A stretch of 64,000 bases of DNA, taken from Solibacillus sp. FSL R7-0682 (GTDB lineage: Bacteria; Bacillota; Bacilli; Bacillales_A; Planococcaceae). Every line of letters starts with the position of its first letter. Position 1 is the first letter of the stretch. Location: contig NZ_JBBOUI010000001.1 in assembly GCF_038005985.1 (NCBI RefSeq), positions 1,880,001 through 1,944,000 on the forward strand. The letters are read 5' to 3'. The notes under the pieces are model-generated. The model saw only the letters and a list, made by a program, of their open reading frames with translations, was not told where the DNA came from and did no database searches. Below are positions 7,679-15,293 of the stretch, one piece after another. A program made the translations under genes and the position numbers.

Positions 7679-10390
7679 GTGCGACACGTTCCTAACTCAA
7701 ATGAGTTGTGGCATACATAAACTCGGTAAAGGTTAGGAGATTTATGATTTAAATTGAAGAATATTAACGAAGAGTCGAATGATGAGGTAACGCTCTGAAA
7801 GGCTCTCCCTGCGTCGAATAGCACGCTACTCAGTAAGGAAAAGTGTGTTATAAGCTCGGCTAATAGGCGCGAGAATTTACCGTAACAGTTCGGCTGACGA
7901 AATCCTACCCGATGGGGTGGTGTAAATCATGGTGCTTGGGTTGAACAAATATGGTGAGAATGCAACTAAATAGATAATAAACTATATTGCTGACAAACTT
8001 CTGAATGTACAGGTCTAGAAGCGCGAGATATAGAAATGTATCTACTACTATATATGTAGGGTTAGCTGTGGATGAGTAAGAATCAAGGATATAAAAATCC
8101 ATCTTGTGTTATAGGCACATGCAATGCTAACAGGCTTATAGGGGGCACCTAAGTTTGTTCTATAATAGATAATATTCAACGTGGTAAGCTGATAACGTGG
8201 AGAGCTTACTCTTGATGAAGCGTTGGAAAGGAAAATAATCGTGAGATTAGCGAGTATATAACTTTTCTTTATATCAGTGAAAGTGGTGGCACAGTACCTA
8301 TGAAGCGTGTAATGAACGTGGAGGGATAGCCACTAGATTAATACAAGATTTATTCACCATGCAAGGCAGTTCTTCAACGATTAATAAGGTTCTTGTGAGA
8401 CTAATAGAGGTTCAGCTCCAAAAGGAGCCACCGACTTGTTAAAACGAAAGAAACTGAGACATAACGAGTACTATGATATGCAAAAACAATTTGATATGTT
8501 ATATGCTCGCAGTGTTGATGGTCAAAATTTTTATGATTTATTAGATATAATGCAATCGCGTGAAAACATTCAATTAGCGTATCGTAATATCAAGAAAAAT
8601 ACAGGTAGTAAAACAGCTGGATATGATGGTCAAACTATTGAAGATATTAAGCAACTCAAGATATCTACAGTTGTATCAACGATACAAAATATGTTTGCAC
8701 ATTATCGCCCACAACCAGTAAGGCGTGTTTTTATTCCAAAGGCAAATGGGAAAACAAGACCGTTAGGTATTCCAACAATTTGGGATAGGTTATTTCAACA
8801 GTGTATTTTACAAGTCTTAGAACCCATCTGTGAAGCAAGATTCTATAAACATAGCTATGGTTTCAGACCAAATCGTAGCACGCATCACGCAAAGGCACGC
8901 TTTGAAACATTGATCAATCGAGCGTGTTTATATCATTGTGTAGATGTTGATATAAAAGGATTTTTCGATAATGTTCATCATGCGAAATTGTTAAAACAAA
9001 TGTGGACAATCGGTATTCGTGATAAAGCAGTTCTTTCTATAATATCACGTCTCTTAAAAGCAGAAATCATGGGCGAAGGTTTTCCGACAAAAGGAACCCC
9101 TCAAGGGGGAATCCTTTCACCACTTCTTTCGAACATTGTATTAAATGAGCTTGATTGGTGGGTTAGTAATCAGTGGGAAAACTTTGAAACCAAGAATGCT
9201 TATAAAAACAAAGTGAATATGAATCAGGCATTAAAGAAATCAAACTTAAAACATTGTTATATTGTGAGGTATGCTGATGACTTTAAAATCATCTGTCGCA
9301 CACGTTCACAAGCAATACGAATGTTTTATGCGGTCAAAGATTTTCTCTCTACACGTTTGAAACTAGAAATTAGCGAGGAGAAATCGAAAGTTGTGAATCT
9401 GAAGAAAAATTCTTCCGAATTTCTTGGCTTTCGTATAAAAGCTCACCCTAAGAAAACAACTAAGCGTACCTTGTATGTTGCACATTCCCATATGACCAAA
9501 AAGGCTCTAAACAATGCACAATTAAAATTGAAAAAAGCCGTAAAGACAATACAAAAACATCAGTGTGTTGAAAATGCTTGGCGATTTAATACGGTCGTCA
9601 TGGGTATTCAAAATTATTACGCTGCAGCGTCACACATAACAGATGATTTAAATGAGCTGAACTACCGTATTCATAGAACGCTACACAATCGTTTAAAAGG
9701 CATTAGAAAAGAAGCTAAGTTTCAAGACCTCACGAAATCTTTACAGAAAAGGTATAAAGGATACGAGTGTAACCTTTATAAAATTAAAGAGATGGTACTC
9801 GTTCCTATTCATGCTCAACGTTGCCAAATCAATATAAACTTCTCACAAAGTATCTGTAATTATACTACCGAAGGTAGAAATAAGATTCATCATGATTTAA
9901 GAGCTATTGATAAAAGCATTCTTACTGCAGTGATGCAACAGTTTATTCCTCAACGCTCCATTGAGTATAACGATAATCGAATAAGTCGATTTATTGCGCA
10001 ATATGGTAAATGTGCTGTAACTGGGGTTGAACTTAGCTTTAATGATTGGCACTGTCATCACAAAACCCCATATTATTTATCGCAAGATGATTCTTACAGT
10101 AACTTAATTATTGTACATAAATCAGTTCATAGACTAATCCACCTTAAAGACCTCGAGAAAATTCAAGTACTTATGAAAGTACTTCAACTAGATAAAAAGC
10201 AACTAATGAAAGTAAATGAATTGCGTGGGCAATGTCTAAACGACGCTATCTAATTCTACATTACATCTTGTCCTTACATAAAAATCGAATGAATTGAATT
10301 AATTGGAACGCCGTATGCTGGGAAACTCGCACGTACGGTGTGAAGTGGGGGAAAAGCTGGAGATAACTTCAAAGGCTTACCTATCACTAT
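7679..10390 (+). mobile_element. Complete group II intron (about 2.71 kb)
   Basis: The 5' end GTGCGAC fits the group II consensus GTGYG. An RNA-coding region of about 750 bases precedes a multi-domain maturase in domain IV. Domain V is recognisable at about 10307-10343, with its arms around GCCGTATGC and GCACGTACGG. Domain VI follows and ends ...TTACCTATCACTAT. The 3' boundary is placed at 10390 because rejoining 7678 to 10391 restores a family A hairpin. This is good to a few bases. AAGGAAA at 7835-7841 could be EBS1 pairing with the exon's TTTCCTT. No interruption is seen in RNA or protein, so it is probably active. Confidence 0.85.
8436..10253 (+). CDS. ltrA: Group II intron reverse transcriptase/maturase with HNH endonuclease
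   Basis: A 605-residue intron-encoded protein. The reverse transcriptase spans roughly 70-345 with GIPTIWDRLFQQ, SYGFRPNRSTHHA, GTPQGGILSPLLSNI and the catalytic YADD at 279-282. Domain X (maturase) covers about 375-475. The C-terminus carries an HNH-type endonuclease (about 525-575, CAVTGVELSF then HCHHKTPYYLS and SNLIIVHKSVHRLIH). It supports splicing and target-primed reverse transcription of the intron. The start is TTG after AAAAGGAG. Presence of HNH separates it from the endonuclease-lacking IIC class. Confidence 0.93.
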   Translation: MLKRKKLRHNEYYDMQKQFDMLYARSVDGQNFYDLLDIMQSRENIQLAYRNIKKNTGSKTAGYDGQTIEDIKQLKISTVVSTIQNMFAHYRPQPVRRVFIPKANGKTRPLGIPTIWDRLFQQCILQVLEPICEARFYKHSYGFRPNRSTHHAKARFETLINRACLYHCVDVDIKGFFDNVHHAKLLKQMWTIGIRDKAVLSIISRLLKAEIMGEGFPTKGTPQGGILSPLLSNIVLNELDWWVSNQWENFETKNAYKNKVNMNQALKKSNLKHCYIVRYADDFKIICRTRSQAIRMFYAVKDFLSTRLKLEISEEKSKVVNLKKNSSEFLGFRIKAHPKKTTKRTLYVAHSHMTKKALNNAQLKLKKAVKTIQKHQCVENAWRFNTVVMGIQNYYAAASHITDDLNELNYRIHRTLHNRLKGIRKEAKFQDLTKSLQKRYKGYECNLYKIKEMVLVPIHAQRCQININFSQSICNYTTEGRNKIHHDLRAIDKSILTAVMQQFIPQRSIEYNDNRISRFIAQYGKCAVTGVELSFNDWHCHHKTPYYLSQDDSYSNLIIVHKSVHRLIHLKDLEKIQVLMKVLQLDKKQLMKVNELRGQCLNDAI

Positions 10391-10430
10391 AATAAGGAAG
10401 GGCCCTTTTCAGTTAAAGGGCCATATTGCG
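10391..10430. repeat. Family A repeat, right half (3' exon of the intron)
   Basis: AATAAGGAAGGGCCC continues the repeat interrupted at 7678. A short hairpin, CCCTTT / AAAGGG, follows. Confidence 0.6.
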
Positions 10431-10517
10431 AAGTAACATATTTTTCTGGAGAGTGTTAGAAAAGATGCAGATTTATAAAGATGGCTCTGTTTAACTTTAT
10501 TGTTGTTAATTATACAA

Positions 10518-10553
10518 AAAATAAAAGCGAGCATTATTTACTCGCTTTTATTA
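10518..10553. terminator. Bidirectional terminator
   Basis: ATAAAAGCGAG pairs perfectly with CTCGCTTTTAT. It lies downstream of the small minus-strand gene at 10563-10724. Confidence 0.7.
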
Positions 10554-10562
10554 CTATGAAAT

Positions 10563-10724
10563 TTAACTCTTATCTTTTACAAAAAGTCCGATTATTACAA
10601 GAATAAATCCTGAACCTAAAAGGTAAATCTCATAACCACGTGTTCTAAAAGCGGCTTCGTGCGGTATGTATATTGCTATAAGCATCAATGCAATACCTAA
10701 TAACATTATTTTAATAGAACGCAA
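10563..10724 (-). CDS. Small membrane protein, 53 residues
   Basis: Minus-strand TTG follows an AGAGGGGGG stretch. The product starts MRSIKIMLLGIALML and has two hydrophobic segments (IMLLGIALMLIAIYI, about 6-20, and YLLGSGFILVIIGLF, about 34-48) with a polar loop PHEAAFRTRGYE and a basic C-terminus. It is unknown. A strong terminator follows it, which supports a real transcription unit. Confidence 0.5.
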   Translation of the reverse strand: MRSIKIMLLGIALMLIAIYIPHEAAFRTRGYEIYLLGSGFILVIIGLFVKDKS

Positions 10725-10891
10725 TTATATCCCCCCTCTTTTATATTATTAATTTTAGTAGTACAGTCTCTATATAGTTTTTTGGCATTTTTCCGGAAAA
10801 ATTTTCATAATTCTCTCACCTTATATTTCCTGTAATCTATTATACTATTCAAAAAAAACGCTTTATTCACCTTTAATTAGAACCGACCTTA

Positions 10892-11051
10892 TTCCACAAT
10901 CTGGCGCTTTTCTTTAATAAGGTCCGCTATTTTAATCAATCCCTAAGTCTATTAAAACGCCAAAAATCTCTATTTTAAGATTGAAAGCAGGGATTTTTCT
11001 TTATGTTTAATTATAAGATTTTAAGTAAAAGCACTACACTACATTGAATAA
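10892..11051. repeat. Family A repeat, extended 160-bp form, copy 1
   Basis: Opens TTCCACAATCTGGCGC and closes ACATTGAATAA. It contains the CTTTAATAAGG core and a second inner hairpin (AAATCTC...GGGATTTTT). Copy 2 at 14866-15024 is almost identical over its full length. Confidence 0.85.
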
Positions 11052-11142
11052 AGCCAAAGGACGTATAAATAGTCAGTTTGGGGAGGAATGATATACATTT
11101 AATTCTCAATCACTTAAAATGGAAATATAAGGGGGTTGAGTT

Positions 11143-11760
11143 GTGACGAAAAAATTAGTATTTAGCACAGCTTTGGTATTAAGTCTTGGATTAGTAGGAT
11201 GTAGTGGAAAAACTACCAATGAAGAAGTACAAAAAGATGAAAAACCAATTGCTGAAATACCAATAGAGGATGCATCAAACAAAGTAACATTATCATTAGG
11301 TGTTAATGAAGATGGTAAAGTAACTGAAGAAGAGTATAAACAAATTAAATTTGGCATGACTCCAGAAGAAGTATTTACTATTATCGGGTCAAAGGGAACG
11401 GTGGTTTCTAAAAGTGGCACGGATGGTGATCCGCATAATATCGCTATATATAAATTTGAAATAGATGGAGACTCGCAGGGCGCTGAAATGACATTTGAAG
11501 GTGATAAACTAAGCTATAAAGCACAAGTCGGATTAGAAACAACTGAAATTGAAATTAACCTAGAACAATTAAATAAGCTTGAAAAAGGTATGTCAAAAGT
11601 AAGGGTATTCGAGATTTTTGGTGGAAAAGGAGCACTTATTGCTGAATCAGAGGTTTTAGAAATTTACAGCTATAAAAACCCAACTTCAGATGCCGATATA
11701 ACGTTAAAGTTTATTGAGGGTAAATTTAAGTCATCCGGTGAACTAAAAGGTTCTATGTAA
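11143..11760 (+). CDS. Lipoprotein with two BamE/DUF3862-like repeats
   Basis: A 205-residue exported lipoprotein. The signal peptide (1-19) ends in the lipobox LVGC. Two similar modules follow: residues about 65-115 (IKFGMTPEEVFTIIGSKGTV) and about 140-190 (LEKGMSKVRVFEIFGGKGAL). Each has the 'GM-x-x-x-E/R-V-x-x-I/F' helix seen in BamE and DUF3862 proteins. It is anchored outside the membrane and its function is unknown. The start is GTG after AAGGGGGTTGAG. It is a lone gene between the repeats at 10892 and 11807. Confidence 0.75.
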   Translation: MTKKLVFSTALVLSLGLVGCSGKTTNEEVQKDEKPIAEIPIEDASNKVTLSLGVNEDGKVTEEEYKQIKFGMTPEEVFTIIGSKGTVVSKSGTDGDPHNIAIYKFEIDGDSQGAEMTFEGDKLSYKAQVGLETTEIEINLEQLNKLEKGMSKVRVFEIFGGKGALIAESEVLEIYSYKNPTSDADITLKFIEGKFKSSGELKGSM

Positions 11761-11806
11761 GACAACTGAGTTCTTAATATCTATATCACCTTTTATACAA
11801 TTGTTC

Positions 11807-11855
11807 TTCAACAAATGGGCGCTTTTCCGAAATAAGGAAAGATTTTATTGAATAA
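11807..11855. repeat. Family A repeat
   Basis: TTCAACAAATGGGCGC ... ATTGAATAA with the inner hairpin CTTTTCC / GGAAAG. Confidence 0.75.
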
Positions 11856-12116
11856 CACTTCTGAATTAAATGGGATTTTATGCTGATGTCGGTATAGGTT
11901 TGTGAAATAATGTAATTAAGCTAAAACAGCAGATTTAGTGCAACAAGGAGTATCCTCAAAATTATGGGGATTAACAACGCTAATTTAAGAAATATGACTA
12001 AACGACGCTTTGGGAGCCTTTTAAATTTAAAAATTCACTGCTAGAACAATACGTTATACTAAAAATTAACAATAACTGTAAATGTCGTTATTGAAATTCT
12101 TTTTGAGGTGAATGCT
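11856..12116. other. Gene-free stretch before a lipoprotein gene
   Basis: No ORF with a ribosome-binding site. Around 12000-12020 lies ACGACGCTTTGGGAG, matching the right end of family B repeats, so a degraded family B copy is likely here. Confidence 0.4.
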
Positions 12117-12542
12117 ATGAAAAAAATCTTAGGGTTACTACTAACAATAACTGCTTTAGTAGGTTGTTCAGACGAAAGTAATTCTGCAAAGGATAACGAA
12201 GGATTAACAAAATCATTTGTAGAAGAATATGCAGAAATTGGCTTATCATATGATGATGTTCGTGAACGCTTTGGCGAAGAAGAACTTTCAGAAGTAGTGG
12301 GTAACACTGAAACATGGTTATATAATGATACATCGAAAGAAGATTTTGACTATGAAAAGACTTTTGGAGAAGTAGTATTTGACGAATTTAAATCTGGAGA
12401 TGTTGACGCACAACTTTATATTACCTTCACTGATGAGAAAGCTTCCATGTACACTTATTTTTACTTAGGGGAAGATAATAAAGTTTGGCAATATCAAATT
12501 CTACCTGATGCAGAGCCTCTTGATATCCCTAAAAGTAATTAA
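12117..12542 (+). CDS. Small lipoprotein, unknown
   Basis: A 141-residue exported lipoprotein with signal MKKILGLLLTITALVGC (lipobox LVGC). The mature part is very acidic and includes LSYDDVRERFGEEELSEV, which loosely resembles the BamE-like helix of the lipoprotein at 11143. Start chosen at ATG 12117, six bases after GAGGTG, rather than GTG 12108. The stop is 31 bases before a family B repeat. Function unknown. Confidence 0.65.
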   Translation: MKKILGLLLTITALVGCSDESNSAKDNEGLTKSFVEEYAEIGLSYDDVRERFGEEELSEVVGNTETWLYNDTSKEDFDYEKTFGEVVFDEFKSGDVDAQLYITFTDEKASMYTYFYLGEDNKVWQYQILPDAEPLDIPKSN

Positions 12543-12573
12543 ATAGACCTTTTCATACATCCCTATACATAAT

Positions 12574-12956
12574 AACGTTCCTAAATGCTTGGTAATTTTT
12601 CAAACAGCGATAAGCACTGTTAAGTCAGTATTTGTCGCTGTTTTTATTAGAAAATAACGTTCTGAGACGCTGCGAAAAATAATTTTAAAGAAGACTGTTT
12701 GATCCACTTGTTCTGAATGGCTGAAACATATAAATAGGCTCTCAATGAAATGTTACCAAACGAAAGCTTGGTAACATTTCAAACAGCGACAAACACTGAT
12801 TTAACAGTGTTTGTCGCTGTTTTTATTAGAAATAACGATCTGAGACGCTGCGAGAAATCATTTTAAAGAGGACTGTTCAATTCACTTGTTCTGAATGGAG
12901 GTAACATATAAATACAATCTCAATGAAATGTCGCCAAAGGACGCTTTGGGAAGGTT
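12574..12956. repeat. Family B repeat, two tandem copies
   Basis: Opens AACGTTCCTAAATG and closes TTTGGGAAGGTT. Inside, two units repeat at a 179-base period. Each has a terminator-like hairpin (in the second unit AACAGCGACAAACACTG pairs perfectly over 17 bp with its right arm, loop ATTTAA), then a conserved ATAACG(n)TCTGAGACGCTGCGA segment. The central joint carries the inverted pair TTACCAAACG / CTTGGTAA. No gene lies in this stretch. Confidence 0.85.
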
Positions 12957-13061
12957 ATACTGCAACTAACGGAGCAGATTAGTAGGTATTGGATAAATTT
13001 TGAAACAAATAAAAAATTCAATCGTATATTAGTTATCGAAATTTTAGGATGGTGATTGAGT

Positions 13062-13280
13062 ATGGTATTTATTATATTGCTATGGGTTTTCATGTATGGA
13101 TTGGTAATTTGGACTTATTTCAAACCCAAAGAGAGCTTACTATGGGGGCGAAGAGGAATATACAAAGAAGAACCTGAAGTATCTGAAAGTGCAATTAGTA
13201 ATACAAAAAAGAAAGCTTTAATCACTATTATCGTCTTTCCGATAATTTTTATTTCTCTTTTAATTTTCATTTATAGTTAA
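13062..13280 (+). CDS. Small membrane protein, 72 residues
   Basis: ATG at 13062 is seven bases after AGGATGGTG. An in-frame TTG at 13056 is less well placed. Two hydrophobic segments, VFIILLWVFMYGLVIWTYF (2-20) and ALITIIVFPIIFISLLIFIYS (about 52-72), flank a charged middle (GRRGIYKEEPEVSES). It is a lone gene between family B repeats, of unknown function. Confidence 0.6.
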   Translation: MVFIILLWVFMYGLVIWTYFKPKESLLWGRRGIYKEEPEVSESAISNTKKKALITIIVFPIIFISLLIFIYS

Positions 13281-13312
13281 TGGAAATTTATACATTATGC
13301 AATATAAGCCTA

Positions 13313-13342
13313 AATAACGTTCCCAAATGAAACTTTTGAAAC
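13313..13342. repeat. Family B repeat, short form
   Basis: AACGTTCCCAAATGAAACTT at the 3' side of the small membrane gene. Only the left end is clear. Confidence 0.5.
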
Positions 13343-13390
13343 CATTTAATTACAATTTATGTCTAACTTGAAAAAGGGAGGCAATTCGAA

Positions 13391-13912
13391 TTGGATAGAA
13401 AATATAATTTATGGTCATTCATTGTATGTTTAATATTATTAGGGCTTTCATTTCAAGCACTTTATGCGTCCTATTACCGAACTTGGCAATTGGCACCAGA
13501 TGCTCTAACACTTTGGTTACTTTCTGTTATTGTTTTTATTATAGGTATTATGGGCTTTAAAGATAAAAGTAGTAAGCGAGCAAGGTGGAGAAGCTGGTTA
13601 ACCTTATTGATTATAGTTCCCCTGTCGATAGCTTTTTTATTAGGAGTGGCAGTAAATACAGTTGCGAGAGAGCATATTGAAACAACTCAATCCCCTGATA
13701 ATAGAATAACTATAGACTTTTACACATTGAATGGTGGAGCAGCTACCTCGATTAGTGTAGAAGGAATTGTAAATGGACCTCTTTGGTTTAAAAAAAGGAT
13801 TTATTACGAAGATTCAATGCACGAGGTTGATGTGGAGTGGTTAAATAATCATACTATAAAAATTAACAATCACACTTTAGATTTGGATAAAGGAGAAACC
13901 TATTCAAATTAA
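13391..13912 (+). CDS. DUF5412-family membrane protein
   Basis: A 173-residue protein with three hydrophobic segments (about 9-25, 38-55, 70-90) and an extracellular C-terminal domain. The domain has SPDNRITIDFYTLNGGAATS, GPLWFKKRIYYED, VEWLNNHTIKINNHTLDL and GETYS. This is the signature I associate with Bacillus DUF5412 proteins, which have no known function. TTG start after AAAGGGAGG. It is a single gene flanked by family B repeats on both sides. Confidence 0.75.
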   Translation: MDRKYNLWSFIVCLILLGLSFQALYASYYRTWQLAPDALTLWLLSVIVFIIGIMGFKDKSSKRARWRSWLTLLIIVPLSIAFLLGVAVNTVAREHIETTQSPDNRITIDFYTLNGGAATSISVEGIVNGPLWFKKRIYYEDSMHEVDVEWLNNHTIKINNHTLDLDKGETYSN

Positions 13913-13964
13913 CTTTACTGACAACTATTCAAGCGTTTCTATAGAATACACCCATTATTCAAAA

Positions 13965-14172
13965 AACGTTCCCAAATGAAAGCTTGATAACATTCCAAAC
14001 AGCGACAAGTACTGTTAAATCAGTGTTTGTCGCTGTTTTTAATAGAAAATAACGCTCTGAGACGCTGCGAGATATCATTTTAAAGAGGGCTGCTCAATTC
14101 ACTCTATCTGAATGAAGGTAAAATATAAATAGAATCTCAATGAATGTTACCAAAGGACGCTTTGGGAAGGTT
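13965..14172. repeat. Family B repeat, complete single copy
   Basis: The ends form a terminal inverted repeat: AACGTTCCCAAA (left) and TTTGGGAAGGTT (right). Inside lie the AACAGCGACAA hairpin and the TCTGAGACGCTGCGA segment. This 208-bp copy best defines the family. Confidence 0.85.
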
Positions 14173-14247
14173 CTTAAATGGTTTAGATGTGTTATGTTGA
14201 ATATGACTTATATTATTTCTTTAAATTAAAAGGCGTGGTGATTTCAT

Positions 14248-14724
14248 TTGCAGGTACTTAAAAATAACGGTTATAAATTTATCGAATTTATTGAAACAAA
14301 AGAAGAAGATATTACTTTGTATCAACCTCTTGGGGGTTCTTTTGCAGTATTAAAGTCTTCAGGAAAATATCTTATGTGTTACAACACTTTGCGAGAACAA
14401 TGGGAAGTACCTGCTGGTCAGAGGGAAATAAATGAAACTCCAAAAGAATGTGCCTTAAGGGAGCTCTATGAAGAAACAGGACAAATCGTAAAAGATATTG
14501 ATTTTAAAGGTTTAGTAAAGACACGAAATATTTCGACTGGTAAAGTAAAATATAATCCTATTTATTTGGGATTTATAAATACATTACAGCCATTTTTAAG
14601 TAATCCTGAAACCTCCAAAATATGTTTATGGGATTTAAAAGAAAAAATTGAATCTGTTGATGAAGTTGATTTTACACTTCTGAATACTTTATCAATCCAA
14701 TATACAAATAACGTTCCCAAATAA
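14248..14724 (+). CDS. Nudix hydrolase
   Basis: A 158-residue Nudix enzyme that cleaves nucleoside-diphosphate-linked substrates. The box is complete: G-x5-E-x7-REL-x-EE-x-G, seen as GQREINETPKECALRELYEE. Substrate is unknown. The start is TTG after GTGGTGAT. The last five codons (N-N-V-P-K) and the stop are encoded by the left end of a family B repeat (AATAACGTTCCCAAATAA), so the reading frame runs into the repeat. That suggests the repeat arrived at, or moves with, the gene end. Confidence 0.85.
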   Translation: MQVLKNNGYKFIEFIETKEEDITLYQPLGGSFAVLKSSGKYLMCYNTLREQWEVPAGQREINETPKECALRELYEETGQIVKDIDFKGLVKTRNISTGKVKYNPIYLGFINTLQPFLSNPETSKICLWDLKEKIESVDEVDFTLLNTLSIQYTNNVPK

Positions 14725-14800
14725 AAGTTTGGAAAGGAACAGAAATTCAAGAAATGCTGTTAAACCAGCATTTCTTGGATTTTACTTTGGATATTGTCTA
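14709..14800. repeat. Family B variant with a different inner hairpin
   Basis: AACGTTCCCAAATAAAAGTT begins as in family B. The inside is replaced by the terminator hairpin AAGAAATGCTG / CAGCATTTCTT followed by GGATTTT. Confidence 0.55.
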
Positions 14801-14865
14801 TACAGATTTTTATGCAAATAGTGAGATCTGAATAAAAACCTGTATATTTAATTGAAAAAACGATC

Positions 14866-15024
14866 TTCAACAATCGTGCGCTTTTCCTTAATAAGGTCCG
14901 TTATTTTAATCAATCCCTAAGTCTATTAAAACGCAAAAATCCCTATTTTAAAATTGAAAGCAGGGATTTTTCTTAATGTTTAATTATAAGATTTTAAATA
15001 AAAGCACAACACTACATTGAATAA
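14866..15024. repeat. Family A repeat, extended form, copy 2
   Basis: TTCAACAATCGTGCGC ... CTACATTGAATAA. Near-identical partner of 10892-11051, with hairpin TTTTCCTTAATAAGG and an inner AAATCCCT / AGGGATTT hairpin. Confidence 0.85.
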
Positions 15025-15051
15025 CACTCCGTAAGGGAATTATGGGTATTT

Positions 15052-15183
15052 ATGTTAAAATTTTTAGTGAGATTTGATAAACGAAGTATATTATTTACGA
15101 ATGTTGAGGTGAAATATAGAGGAGAAATAATTCAAATCAATCTAATGTTGGGTATACAACTTTCAGGCTCACAGGAGTTCTAA
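15052..15183 (+). CDS. Possible small ORF, 43 residues, between two repeats
   Basis: ATG to TAA (starts MLKFLVRFDKRSILF, ends LSGSQEF) occupies almost exactly the space between the family A copy ending at 15024 and the half copy starting at 15187. The ribosome-binding site is weak (GGGAATTATGGG). Unknown product. It may be a fragment of a lost gene. Confidence 0.3.
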   Translation: MLKFLVRFDKRSILFTNVEVKYRGEIIQINLMLGIQLSGSQEF

Positions 15184-15186
15184 AGG

Positions 15187-15202
15187 CCAGTTAGTTGAAT
15201 AA
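15187..15202. repeat. Family A repeat, right half
   Basis: CCAGTTAGTTGAATAA. No clear left half. Confidence 0.5.
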
Positions 15203-15293
15203 AGTGAAACATTAAGCAATTGTAGAAATTACAATATTAATAGTAAGCATAACCTCTTGAGGAGGTAACTAATAATAGAAAAGGGTTATTCAC

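Noticed and set aside
7905-8102. Minus-strand ORF within the intron
   Set aside because: It lies in the structured RNA part of the group II intron. The open frame is by chance.
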